NCBI GenBank assembly: GCA_905214435.1 | Contig: CAJMMA010000007.1 | Coordinates: 1 to 62,832, forward strand | Direction of reading: 5' to 3' | Length of the DNA: 62,832 nt | Source of the DNA: an uncultured bacterium | GTDB taxonomy: Bacteria > Actinomycetota > Coriobacteriia > Coriobacteriales > Coriobacteriaceae | Part shown: positions 1 to 7,886 of the stretch, in pieces | Numbering within the stretch: position 1 is the stretch's first letter | Layout of the letters: the number at the start of each line of letters is the position of its first letter | Position numbers and translations under genes: made by a program | Notes under the pieces: model-generated | What the model saw: only the letters and a program-made list of their open reading frames with translations | What the model was told of the DNA's origin: nothing | Databases searched by the model: none

Positions 1-844
1 CCGTGAGCTGGGCGATCTGCTCGCCCACGCGGGTCTTGCCCGAGCCCGGCATGCCGATGAGCGCGATGTTCTGCTCGCGGCGGGACAGGCGCTCAGTCAC
101 ATCCAGGATGCGCTCGCGCGGGGTGGCTTTGCCGGTATAGCGCTCGACGGCCTGTGCCGCTTGGGCCACGAGCATCAGCAGGCCGCCGATGCAAGGGATA
201 CCGCGGCGCTCGGCCTCGAGCATCAGGCCCGTGCGGGCGGGGTTGTAGACAATGTCGATAACGCCCTCGAGCGCATCGAGCCCTTCGAGCGTGCATGGCG
301 CGTCGGGGCAATGGGGGAACATGCCGGCGGGTGTGCAATTGACGAGCAGGGCGGCGTCGGACTGCTGCGCGATGTTGCCGTAGTTGACCTCGCTCGTGCG
401 ACCCACGGGCACAACGATGGCGCCCAGGTCTCCCAGCACCATACTTGCCGTGGTGCCGGCGCCGCCGGTGGCTCCGAGCACGAGGGCCTTCTTGCCGGCA
501 ACCTCTACGCCCAACTCCTCGACCAGGCTCTGAAAACCGAAGTAGTCAGTATTATCGCCGCGCAGGCGCCCGTCGGGTAGGCGCGTGATGGTGTTGACGT
601 TGCCCATGCGCTCGGCGAGCGGGCTCAGCTCGTCCAAGTAGTCCATTACGGCGCGCTTGTAGGGGATGGTCACGTTGGTGCCCTCCCACTCGTCGCCGGT
701 CATAAAGGCCGCGAGGTCCTCGGGCTCGCGCTCAAACCGCACGTACTCGAGCCCCGCGAGCTCCTTGTAGATGGCCGGTGTGTAGCTGTGGCCCAGCACA
801 CGGCCCAGCACGCCGTAGGGACGGGTTGCAGCGATATCGGTCAT
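1..844 (-). CDS. aroE-aroK: Shikimate dehydrogenase fused to shikimate kinase (partial at left edge)
   Basis: Bifunctional shikimate-pathway protein: NADPH-dependent reduction of 3-dehydroshikimate, then ATP phosphorylation of shikimate. Reading from the ATG at 844-842, the dehydrogenase part shows the substrate-site stretch GHSYTPAIYKEL (usually SxSP), NVTIPYK with the catalytic Lys, GDNTDYFGF with the catalytic Asp, the dinucleotide loop GATGGAG, NCTPAGM and DIVYNPART. After about 255 residues the frame continues without a stop into a kinase N-terminus with the P-loop GMPGSGKTRVGEQIAQL, where the window ends. The ATG directly abuts the pheA stop (845-847), so translation is probably coupled. 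A fusion is what the sequence shows, but the missing C-terminus means an intact kinase domain is inferred. It is the last gene of the aromatic operon visible here. Confidence 0.9.
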   Translation of the reverse strand, partial: MTDIAATRPYGVLGRVLGHSYTPAIYKELAGLEYVRFEREPEDLAAFMTGDEWEGTNVTIPYKRAVMDYLDELSPLAERMGNVNTITRLPDGRLRGDNTDYFGFQSLVEELGVEVAGKKALVLGATGGAGTTASMVLGDLGAIVVPVGRTSEVNYGNIAQQSDAALLVNCTPAGMFPHCPDAPCTLEGLDALEGVIDIVYNPARTGLMLEAERRGIPCIGGLLMLVAQAAQAVERYTGKATPRERILDVTERLSRREQNIALIGMPGSGKTRVGEQIAQLT

Positions 845-1990
845 CTAGAGCACCTCCGTGTAACTGCCAAAGTAGGTGAAGCTCTCGCACACGTCGTCGA
901 TGGAATCAAGCAGGTCGTCGAGGGCCTTGCTGCCAAAGGGGCAGTCCAGGTCAAAGTAGAACATAAACTCAAAGTCGCGGCCAGGGATGGGGCGGCTCTC
1001 GAGCTTGATGAGGTTGATATTGAGCGCGTAGAAGCGCTCGAGTACGCGATAGAGCGCACCCGGCTCGTTGGCCGTGGTGATCATGAGCGAGGTACGGTTG
1101 GCGCCGGGGTAGACGCGCGGCTCGCGGCTGATGACGACAAAGCGCGTGTAGTTGTTGTCCGAGTCCTGAATGTTGGGCTCCAGCACCTCCAGGCCATACA
1201 GCGTGGCACAGCTGCGCGAGGCGATGGCGGCGACGTCGGTGCGCTCGGAGTTGGCGACCATCTCGGCCGACATGGCCGTGTTTGGGTACTTGGTGGCGTG
1301 CAGGTCGTGGGACTCGATAAAGCCGGCACACTGGGCAATGGCTTGGCCGTGGCTGTAGACCTCGCGTATGTCCGCGAGCTTGGTGCCGGGCTTGACGAGC
1401 AGGTTGTGATCGATCTTGAGGCGCAGCGAGCGCACGATATGGAAGTCGAACTGTGCGAGCAGGTCGTAGACGGCGTTAACCGAGCCGGCGGTGGAGTTCT
1501 CGATGGGCAGCACGCCAAACTCGCAGAAGCCGTCGCGCACGGCGCGCATGACGCCCTCGAAGGTCTCGAAGAACGCGATGTCGGGCACGTCAAAGAGCTT
1601 GCACGCGGCGATCTGGCTGTAGGCGCCTTCGACGCCCTGGCAGGCAACGGTGGCCGTTTGAGGGAAGGGCGTGTCGGAGGCTGCAGCCGTGGCGTGGGCC
1701 TTTTGCGAGACGGTAATGCCCTTGAGTTCGTTGATGTAGCGCTGCTGCTCGGCCTTGCTCATGCTCATGAGCAAGCGGAACAGGGTGATGGTCTGTGCCT
1801 CATAGCGCTCGGGCGCGCGGCTGGCGAGGTTGTTGAGCTTGGAGCGCTCACGGGCGGGGTCGAAGACGGCCTTGCCCATCTCGATTTTTGACTTGGCGAC
1901 CTCGGTGGCAATGTCCATGCGCTCGACAAAGCTGTTGAGGAGCGTGGTGTCGATGCCATCGATGGCCTGGCGGATGTCAGCAAGGTCCAT
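845..1990 (-). CDS. pheA: Chorismate mutase / prephenate dehydratase (P-protein)
   Basis: Converts chorismate to prephenate and then to phenylpyruvate, the phenylalanine branch. The 381-residue protein starts at ATG 1990-1988, chosen because AGGGG lies 6 nt upstream and MDLADIRQAIDGIDTTLL is a typical mutase N-terminus. Residues about 1-85 are an AroQ-type chorismate mutase helix bundle. Residues about 105-285 are prephenate dehydratase, with GVEGAYSQIAA, LPIENSTAGSV and the YTRFVVIS motif. The last 80 or so residues form an ACT domain with LESRPIPGRDFEFMFYFD, where ESRP is the phenylalanine-binding signature, so feedback inhibition by Phe is expected from family knowledge. It lies 43 bp downstream of aroC and abuts aroE. 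Confidence 0.96.
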   Translation of the reverse strand: MDLADIRQAIDGIDTTLLNSFVERMDIATEVAKSKIEMGKAVFDPARERSKLNNLASRAPERYEAQTITLFRLLMSMSKAEQQRYINELKGITVSQKAHATAAASDTPFPQTATVACQGVEGAYSQIAACKLFDVPDIAFFETFEGVMRAVRDGFCEFGVLPIENSTAGSVNAVYDLLAQFDFHIVRSLRLKIDHNLLVKPGTKLADIREVYSHGQAIAQCAGFIESHDLHATKYPNTAMSAEMVANSERTDVAAIASRSCATLYGLEVLEPNIQDSDNNYTRFVVISREPRVYPGANRTSLMITTANEPGALYRVLERFYALNINLIKLESRPIPGRDFEFMFYFDLDCPFGSKALDDLLDSIDDVCESFTYFGSYTEVL

Positions 1991-2033
1991 GGAGACCCCT
2001 TTCACGTGTCGGGGGATGTTGAGGGGTGGGTAG

Positions 2034-3131
2034 TTAGCGCTGGGCGGCGTCTTCGAGGAGGGCGTCCCAGATGGCAAGGGCGGCGGCTGCCTCGGCCACG
2101 GGGACGGCGCGCGGGACGATGCAGGGATCGTGGCGGCCGTGGACCGAGAGCCCGGCATTTTCCATAGCGTCCATGTCCACCGTCTGCTGCTCGCGGCCAA
2201 TGGAGGGTGTCGGCTTTACGGCCATGCGCCACATGACGGGCGCGCCGGTCGAAATACCGCCCAGGATGCCGCCGGCGTTATTGGATTCGACATCGATCCC
2301 GCCGGTCTCGGCATCGATGCGATATGGGTCGTTGTTCTCGCTGCCGCGCATGGCGGCCACGGCAAAGCCCATGCCAAACTCCACGCCCTTTACGGCGGGA
2401 ATCCCAAACGCGATCTGCGCGATGCGGTTTTCGATGCCGTCGAACATGGGGTCGCCGATGCCCGCGGGCAGGCCGTAGATACCGCACTCCACGATGCCGC
2501 CGATGCTGTCGAGCTCGTCGCGCGCGGCCAGAATCTCCTCGCGCATGCGAGTGCCAGCTGCGGCGTCAATGCACGGCAGGTCGTTCGAAAGGACCGCCTT
2601 GCGGTCGGCCTCGCGATAGACCATGTCGTCCATGGGCAGGTCGGAGATGCCACCGATCTGCGCCACGTGCGCCATCACGTTAATGGCGCGGGCCTCGAGC
2701 GCCTGCAGCGCGATGCCGCCCGCGATGCATAAGGGCGCCGTCAGGCGGCCGGAGAAGTGTCCGCCGCCGGCGACGTCGTGCATGTTGTGGTACTTCACGC
2801 GTGCAGGGAAGTCCGCATGTCCCGGACGGGGCTTGCGGCGCAGCTCGGAGTAGTCCTTGGAGCGCGTGTTGGTGTTCTCGATGATCGCGGCGATAGGCGC
2901 GCCCGTGGTGTGTCCATCAACCACACCGGCGATAATGTGGACGGCATCGGCCTCGCGACGCTTGGTCGCGGTCTCGTCGCGACCGGGGGCGCGACGATCC
3001 AAAAAGGCCTGCAGCTGCTCCAGGTCAACGGCGATACCTGCTGGAATGCCATCGAGCGAGCAGCCGATAGCGGGGGAGTGCGACTGGCCGAAGATGCTCA
3101 GATGCAATACGTTGCCAAAGGTCGAGGACAT
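2034..3131 (-). CDS. aroC: Chorismate synthase
   Basis: Catalyses the FMN-dependent 1,4-elimination of phosphate from EPSP to give chorismate, the branch point for Phe, Tyr and Trp. The protein has 365 residues, normal for the family. Visible motifs are SIFGQSHSPAIG near the N-terminus (a variant of the usual GESHG signature that keeps the His), RRAPGRDE, KPRPGHADFPA and GGGHFSGRLTAPLC. The start ATG (3131-3129) lies one base from the aroA stop, and the gene is translated within the aro operon. The GQSHS variant is seen directly. I believe it recurs in other Gram-positive anaerobes and do not regard it as a defect. Confidence 0.97.
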   Translation of the reverse strand: MSSTFGNVLHLSIFGQSHSPAIGCSLDGIPAGIAVDLEQLQAFLDRRAPGRDETATKRREADAVHIIAGVVDGHTTGAPIAAIIENTNTRSKDYSELRRKPRPGHADFPARVKYHNMHDVAGGGHFSGRLTAPLCIAGGIALQALEARAINVMAHVAQIGGISDLPMDDMVYREADRKAVLSNDLPCIDAAAGTRMREEILAARDELDSIGGIVECGIYGLPAGIGDPMFDGIENRIAQIAFGIPAVKGVEFGMGFAVAAMRGSENNDPYRIDAETGGIDVESNNAGGILGGISTGAPVMWRMAVKPTPSIGREQQTVDMDAMENAGLSVHGRHDPCIVPRAVPVAEAAAALAIWDALLEDAAQR

Positions 3132-3132
3132 G

Positions 3133-4452
3133 CTATTCCTCCTCGAGCGTGACCTTGCCGCCCAGCAGGCGGTAGTGGTCGAAGAAATCGGGATAGGACT
3201 TGTTGACGGCCTCGGCGCCGTGGATCACGACCTCGCCAGTGGCGCGGCTCGCGGCGATTGCGGCCATCATGGCGATGCGGTGGTCGTTGTGCGAATCGAC
3301 CTCGCCGCCGGTGAAGGTATCGACACCCTTGATGATGAGGTCATCGCCGGCAATGCGCACCTGCGCGCCCAACGCGGTGAGCTCTCGGGTGGTGGTGACC
3401 AGACGGTCGGATTCCTTGATGCGCAGACGGGCGCAATCGCGAATAAAGGTGCGACCCTGTGCCAACGAGGCCACGGCCGAGATGACGGGCACCAGGTCCG
3501 GAATGTCGTGGGCACTCATCTCAAAGCCGGCGAGCTTGTCGGACTGCACGGTGGCGGCGTTGGTGGAGCGCACGATGCGGGCGCCAAAGCGCGAAAGCGC
3601 GGCAAGCACGTTACGGTCGCCCTGTGCGGAGCTCAGCGACACGCCCTCGACGGTGATGGGGTCGCATCCGATGGCACCGGCGCACAGCCAAAAGGCGGCG
3701 TTGGACCAGTCGCCCTCGACGGCTACGCTGCCGGGCGTGCGGTACGAGCCACTGCTCACGCGGAAGTTCGTGACCTCGGGCTGGCCGTCCTTGGCCGGAA
3801 TGCGCTCGACGTTGACCTCGACGCCAAAGGCCTTCATGGCCTGGATCGTCAGGTTGATGTAGGGGCGGCTCTCGATAAGGCCGCATGCCTGCACGCAGGA
3901 GGGCTGGGCCAGCAGCGGGGCTGCCAGCAGCAGGCCGGAGATATACTGCGAGCTCACGTTGCCCGGAAGCACAAAGGTGCCCGGGCGCATGCGTCCGCTC
4001 GTCTTGAGCGGAAAACCGCCCAGACCCTGCAGGTCGCAGCCGGCGGCGATGATCTCGTCCGAGAGCGGGGAGAGTGGGCGGGCGCCCAAGCGTCCCTGAC
4101 CCACAAAAGTTGCTTCTGCGCCCAGCGCGCAGGCGACGGGCAACATAAAGCGGAGCGTGGAGCCGCTTTCACCGCAGTCAAGCGTACCGCCGGCAAGGGC
4201 CTTGAGCAGGCCAAACTCAACACTCTTCATGGTGGGGTGGACCTGGAAGCCGTCCTCGACGGTCTCGATGCGAGCACCCAGTGCCGTAAGGCAGCGCACC
4301 GTGGCCTCGATGTCGGCGCAGGTGGTGTTGCAGGTGACGTGCGTCTCGCCGTTGGCAAGCGCAGCGCAGATGATCAGGCGATGCGCCATCGACTTGGACG
4401 CGATGGCGGGAACGGTGCCCTTGAGCGGGGACGGGGTGATGCGGGCTAGCAT
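3133..4452 (-). CDS. aroA: 3-phosphoshikimate 1-carboxyvinyltransferase (EPSP synthase)
   Basis: Transfers the enolpyruvyl group of PEP to shikimate-3-phosphate. The 439-residue protein has the N-terminal SKSMAHRLIICAAL motif, GESGSTLRFMLPVA (PEP and substrate binding), GARPLSPL, and near the C-terminus DHRIAMMAAI plus KSYPDFFDHYRLLGG. The start ATG at 4452-4450 overlaps the end of aroB by 7 bp, and the stop is one base from the aroC start, so it is tightly coupled within the operon. LGARPLSP resembles the class I/II boundary region, but I did not assign a glyphosate class. Confidence 0.97.
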   Translation of the reverse strand: MLARITPSPLKGTVPAIASKSMAHRLIICAALANGETHVTCNTTCADIEATVRCLTALGARIETVEDGFQVHPTMKSVEFGLLKALAGGTLDCGESGSTLRFMLPVACALGAEATFVGQGRLGARPLSPLSDEIIAAGCDLQGLGGFPLKTSGRMRPGTFVLPGNVSSQYISGLLLAAPLLAQPSCVQACGLIESRPYINLTIQAMKAFGVEVNVERIPAKDGQPEVTNFRVSSGSYRTPGSVAVEGDWSNAAFWLCAGAIGCDPITVEGVSLSSAQGDRNVLAALSRFGARIVRSTNAATVQSDKLAGFEMSAHDIPDLVPVISAVASLAQGRTFIRDCARLRIKESDRLVTTTRELTALGAQVRIAGDDLIIKGVDTFTGGEVDSHNDHRIAMMAAIAASRATGEVVIHGAEAVNKSYPDFFDHYRLLGGKVTLEEE

Positions 4453-5552
4453 GCGGATGCGTCTCCCTTCTGGCCGAGGCCCTCGGCAATGAGTTCGTGG
4501 AAAGTGGAAAGCGGTGTGCGGTCGATGCTGCAGCGGCCAATGTCGTGCGGAATCACCAGGTCGATAGTGTCGCCCGCGCGCTTCTTGTCGTGGAGCGCCT
4601 CGGCAAAGACGGTATCGGCATCTAGGTCGCAGCGGGTCTTGAGGCCATGGCGGGCGCAGAGCTCCTCAATACGACCGGGCAGTGCAGCATCGCAAGCGCC
4701 GTGCAGGGCCGCGGCGCGTGTGATGATGCCCATGCCGATCGACACGCAGTTGCCGTGTCCGAGTTCAAAGTGCTCGCAGGCCTCGACGGCGTGTCCGGCG
4801 CTGTGTCCAAAGTTGAGGAGCTTGCGCTGGTTGGTTTCGCGCTCGTCGGCGACGACCACGGCGCGCTTGATGTCGATATTGCGGGCGATGATGAGCGCTA
4901 CGCGGGCCACATTGCGGTTGAGCAGCTCCAGCGTGAGCGGAGTCTTCTCCAGCTCGGCGAAAAGCTCCGGGTCGGCGATCACGGCGTGCTTGATGACCTC
5001 GCCGCAGCCATCGGCGAACTGCTCGGGCGTGAGGGTGGCCAGGCACCCCACGTCGGCGATAACCACGCTCGGCTGCCAAAAGGCGCCGGCCAGGTTCTTG
5101 CCGGCAGCCAGATCGATGGCGGTCTTGCCGCCCACCGACGAATCCACCATGGCGAGCAGGCTCGTCGGGATCTGCACAAACTTGCAGCCGCGCATGTAGG
5201 TGGCGGCCACAAAGCCCGCCACGTCGCCCACGACGCCGCCGCCGAGTGCCACGATCACGTCGGAGCGCGAAAGCTCGTGCTCGGCCACAAACTCCAAAAT
5301 GGCAACGTAGGTCTCGGCGCGCTTATGGGCCTCGCCGGCCTCGAAGGTGCAGATGCTCACCTCGTAGCCTGACGCCTCCAGGCTCCGCTTAACGGGCATC
5401 TGGTAGAGCGGGCCCACGTTGGTGTCCGTAACGATGACGGCCTTGGTGCCGCCGGCAGTGGCGCGCACGAGCGGTCCCGCCTGCTCCAGCAAAAACGTGC
5501 CAACATGCACCTGGTAGGGGCGTGCGGTGTCGATATCGATGGTAATCGCCAT
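4446..5552 (-). CDS. aroB: 3-dehydroquinate synthase
   Basis: Cyclises DAHP to 3-dehydroquinate, using NAD+ catalytically and a divalent metal. The 368-residue protein shows the classic stretches GGGVVGDVAGFVAATYMRG and PTSLLAMVDSSVGGKTAI, the metal-ligand region ADGCGEVIKHAVI, and LLNFGHSAGHAVE with metal-binding His residues. AAAGGA lies about 8 nt upstream of the ATG at 5552-5550. It follows tyrA by 36 bp and overlaps aroA by 7 bp. The domain assignment is secure from motifs and length. Confidence 0.97.
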   Translation of the reverse strand: MAITIDIDTARPYQVHVGTFLLEQAGPLVRATAGGTKAVIVTDTNVGPLYQMPVKRSLEASGYEVSICTFEAGEAHKRAETYVAILEFVAEHELSRSDVIVALGGGVVGDVAGFVAATYMRGCKFVQIPTSLLAMVDSSVGGKTAIDLAAGKNLAGAFWQPSVVIADVGCLATLTPEQFADGCGEVIKHAVIADPELFAELEKTPLTLELLNRNVARVALIIARNIDIKRAVVVADERETNQRKLLNFGHSAGHAVEACEHFELGHGNCVSIGMGIITRAAALHGACDAALPGRIEELCARHGLKTRCDLDADTVFAEALHDKKRAGDTIDLVIPHDIGRCSIDRTPLSTFHELIAEGLGQKGDASAC

Positions 5553-5588
5553 AAGCTTCGGTCCTTTCGACCTGGCGTGATGGGTGGT

Positions 5589-6503
5589 CTAGTGGGAGGC
5601 CTCGTCGTCGAGTGCGCGCTTAATGCGGTCGCCCTCGGCAAGGAGATTCTTCAGATAGCGCTGGTCGCGGTCCTTGAGCGCGCGGCTGTAGGCGCCAAGC
5701 GATTCGATCAGATGGTCGATCTCGAAGGCGAGCGCGTCGGCGTCGTCGATCATGAGCTCGGACCACATCTGGGGGTTGAGGTGCGCCACGCGGGTGAGAT
5801 CGCGGTAGCTACCGGCCGAAAAGCCGTGGTGGACCTGGGCAGTGGGGCTTTTGACGTAGGCGTTGGATACCACGTGCGCAAGCTGGCTCGTGAAGGCGAT
5901 GACGCGGTCGTGCTCGGCGGCGCTGGTCACGCTGAACTTGCCAAAGCCCAAGGGGCGCACCATCTCGCGCACCTGGCCCAAAAGCTCCAGCTTGAGCGCA
6001 TCGTCCACCGCGGGCGGTACGAGCACCAGCGGGGCGCCCTGGAACAGGTCGGCGCGGGAGTGTGCATAGCCCGAGTACTGCGTGCCCGCCATGGGGTGCG
6101 CGCCCACAAAGTAAAAGCCGTGCTCGCGGGCAAGCTCAAAGGCGCGCTCGCACACGATACCCTTGACGCCCACCGTGTCAATTACCACGGGGCCCATGAT
6201 GGCCTCGGTATCGGTGGCGTCGGCGAGTGCCTGGGCGTGTGCCTCGAGCCACTCGATGCAGGCTTCGGGGTAGCAAGCCAGGACGATGATGTCGCATTCG
6301 CCGAGCGTCTCGTCGTTGAGCTCGCCGGCAACGGTGCCCATGCTGGCAGCCGTCATGACATCGTCATCGGGGTCCCAGGCCAGCACGCGGACGCCCGCCT
6401 GCGCATAGCCGCGGGCAAAGCTGCCGCCGATGAGGCCAAGGCCGACGATGCCGGCGCACTTGGGGCCGCCCTGGTTAACGCGCGCGTTTCTCACTGTACC
6501 CAT
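5589..6503 (-). CDS. tyrA: Prephenate dehydrogenase
   Basis: NAD-dependent oxidative decarboxylation of prephenate to 4-hydroxyphenylpyruvate, the tyrosine branch. The 304-residue protein has an N-terminal Rossmann fold with GIVGLGLIGGSFARGYAQAG and an acidic residue (AWDPD) at the end of beta-2 that favours NAD over NADP. It also has GAHPMAGTQYSGY (substrate-binding His) and a helical C-terminal domain with AFTSQLAHVVSNAY. No ACT domain is present, unlike some homologues. The start at 6503 is 3 bp after the aroF stop. Together with pheA, both prephenate fates sit in one transcript. Confidence 0.95.
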   Translation of the reverse strand: MGTVRNARVNQGGPKCAGIVGLGLIGGSFARGYAQAGVRVLAWDPDDDVMTAASMGTVAGELNDETLGECDIIVLACYPEACIEWLEAHAQALADATDTEAIMGPVVIDTVGVKGIVCERAFELAREHGFYFVGAHPMAGTQYSGYAHSRADLFQGAPLVLVPPAVDDALKLELLGQVREMVRPLGFGKFSVTSAAEHDRVIAFTSQLAHVVSNAYVKSPTAQVHHGFSAGSYRDLTRVAHLNPQMWSELMIDDADALAFEIDHLIESLGAYSRALKDRDQRYLKNLLAEGDRIKRALDDEASH

Positions 6504-6506
6504 GGG

Positions 6507-7529
6507 CTACTCCATGGCCTCTTGGCAGACAACCTCGCGGATGGCTCGGATGCGGCGCATGGTGTCGTCGAACTGATCGGGGGTGAGGGCCTGGGCGCCG
6601 TCGGACCATGCGCGGCTGGGCTCGTCGTGGACCTCGATCTCCAGGCCGTTGGCACCGCAGGCGGTCGCGGCGAGCGCCATGGGCTCAACGTAGCGGGTGT
6701 AGCCGGTGGCGTGGCTGGGGTCGGCGACGACGGGCAGGTGCGACAGGTGGTGCAGCACCGGCACGGCATTGAGGTCGAAGGTGTTGCGGGTGCGGGTCTC
6801 GAAGGTGCGGATGCCGCGCTCGCACAGGATGACGTTGTCGTTGCCCTCGCTCATGATGTACTCGGCGGCCATGAGCAGCTCATCGATCGTGCCGGACATG
6901 CCGCGCTTAAGCAAGATCGGAGTCTTGGTCTTGCCGACCTCTTTGAGCAGAGGGAAGTTCTGGGCGTTGCGGGCGCCGATCTGCATGACGTCGATCTTCT
7001 TGTCCAGGAAGACCTGCACGTCGCGTGGGTCCATGATCTCGGTGACGATCGGCATGTCGAGCTCAGCAGACGCCTCGCACAGCAGGTCCAGACCGGCGGG
7101 TCCCATGCCCTGGTAGGCGTACGGGGAAGTGCGGGGCTTGTAGGCACCGCCGCGCAGCATCGTGGCACCGGCGGCCTTCACGCGGCGGGCGATGCGGATG
7201 AGGTTCTCGCCCTCGACGGAGCACGGGCCGGCGATGACCTGGAACTGATCGCCGCCGATCTTGACGCCGTGGCCGCAGTCGATGACGGAGTCCTCGGGGT
7301 GGAACTTGCGGTTGGCGCGCTTGAACGGCTCGGAGACGCGCTGCACGCGCTCGACGACATCCATGGACTCGAGCAGGAATGGGTCGATCTTGGTCGTATC
7401 GCCCACCAGGCCGATGATCGTCTCGTTCTCGCCGCGCGAGACATCGGTCTTCAGACCCTTTTTCTCAATCCAGCTGACGATATGGCTGACGGCCTCGTCG
7501 CTGGCGCTCTCTTTTAAAATTGCAATCAT
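6507..7529 (-). CDS. aroF: 3-deoxy-7-phosphoheptulonate (DAHP) synthase, type I beta
   Basis: Condenses PEP and erythrose-4-phosphate, the committed step of aromatic biosynthesis. The start was placed at ATG 7529-7527 (MIAILKESASDEAVSH), where GAGAGG lies about 6 nt upstream. A longer frame from 7577 lacks a site. Residues about 1-75 form a ferredoxin-like regulatory domain, as in Thermotoga-type DAHP synthases, which in that family mediates Tyr/Phe feedback. The catalytic barrel carries VIAGPCSVEG, MLRGGAYKPRTSPY, QIGARNAQNF, LLKRGMSGTIDE and VVADPSHATGY. It is the first gene of the minus-strand operon, and its leader contains a terminator-like hairpin at 7561-7587. Confidence 0.95.
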   Translation of the reverse strand: MIAILKESASDEAVSHIVSWIEKKGLKTDVSRGENETIIGLVGDTTKIDPFLLESMDVVERVQRVSEPFKRANRKFHPEDSVIDCGHGVKIGGDQFQVIAGPCSVEGENLIRIARRVKAAGATMLRGGAYKPRTSPYAYQGMGPAGLDLLCEASAELDMPIVTEIMDPRDVQVFLDKKIDVMQIGARNAQNFPLLKEVGKTKTPILLKRGMSGTIDELLMAAEYIMSEGNDNVILCERGIRTFETRTRNTFDLNAVPVLHHLSHLPVVADPSHATGYTRYVEPMALAATACGANGLEIEVHDEPSRAWSDGAQALTPDQFDDTMRRIRAIREVVCQEAME

Positions 7530-7560
7530 GGTGTGCCTCTCACCTCGATGGATAACCCTT

Positions 7561-7587
7561 GCAAAAACGGCCCGCATCGCGAGCCGT
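7561..7587 (-). terminator. Terminator-like hairpin in the aroF leader
   Basis: Read on the minus strand, ACGGC-t-CGC pairs with GCG-g-GCCGT around a GAT loop and is followed by five T, the form of an intrinsic terminator. It sits about 32 nt before the aroF start and downstream of a possible promoter, so it could attenuate the whole aromatic operon. The mechanism (leader peptide, RNA-binding protein or small-molecule sensing) is not evident. Confidence 0.5.
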
Positions 7588-7607
7588 GTACATATGGTGC
7601 ATGAGAG

Positions 7608-7640
7608 TTTATACTATCTGACTCGCTTTTGCCTTCTAAA
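7608..7640 (-). promoter_or_regulatory. Possible promoter of the aromatic operon
   Basis: On the minus strand a TTTAGA box (7640-7635) is followed after 18 nt by TAGTAT (7616-7611), overlapping TATAAA. The -35 match is weak (4 of 6). Placement just upstream of the leader hairpin supports it. Confidence 0.35.
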
Positions 7641-7692
7641 GTGGGCCGTTGAGCCGCGTCTTCCTCGGAATTGCAAAGCTTTTTCTTTTATT

Positions 7693-7722
7693 TTGATAGC
7701 CCGTGGTGCACTTGGGTATAAT
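7693..7722 (+). promoter_or_regulatory. Promoter of tRNA-Arg
   Basis: TTGATA (7693-7698), an 18-nt spacer and a perfect TATAAT (7717-7722) end 11 nt before the mature tRNA 5' end. This is one of the clearest sigma-70-type promoters in the window. Confidence 0.8.
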
Positions 7723-7733
7723 GCCAACCGTTG

Positions 7734-7810
7734 GCCCTATTAGCTCAGGGGATTAGAGCGTCTGCCTCCGGAGCAGAAGGCCGTTGGTTCGAATCCAACA
7801 TGGGGCACCA
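7734..7810 (+). tRNA. tRNA-Arg (anticodon CCG)
   Basis: A 77-nt cloverleaf. The acceptor GCCCTAT pairs with ATGGGGC (one T-G pair), with discriminator A and an encoded CCA (7808-7810). The anticodon stem TCTGC/GCAGA encloses CTCCGGA, giving anticodon CCG, which reads the CGG arginine codon. The T arm has GGTTCGAATCC. It has its own promoter and is followed 10 nt later by an intrinsic terminator, so it appears to be a single-tRNA transcription unit. Confidence 0.95.
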
Positions 7811-7820
7811 TCGAACGTAA

Positions 7821-7857
7821 GACCGTCCGAACCTCGCATGGTCCGGGCGGTTTTTCT
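7821..7857 (+). terminator. Terminator after tRNA-Arg
   Basis: ACCGTCCG pairs with CGGGCGGT (one T-G pair) around a 13-nt loop and is followed by TTTTTCTT. It separates the tRNA from the downstream ATPase gene by only about 30 bp. Confidence 0.8.
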
Positions 7858-7886
7858 TATACCGACGCGACGTGATGGGACGTGGT

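Noticed and set aside
7540..7602. A 20-codon leader peptide as a proven attenuator peptide
   Set aside because: The frame exists on the minus strand but lacks a ribosome-binding site if the suggested promoter is right, and it has only three aromatic codons. Kept as a possibility in the findings, not as a feature.
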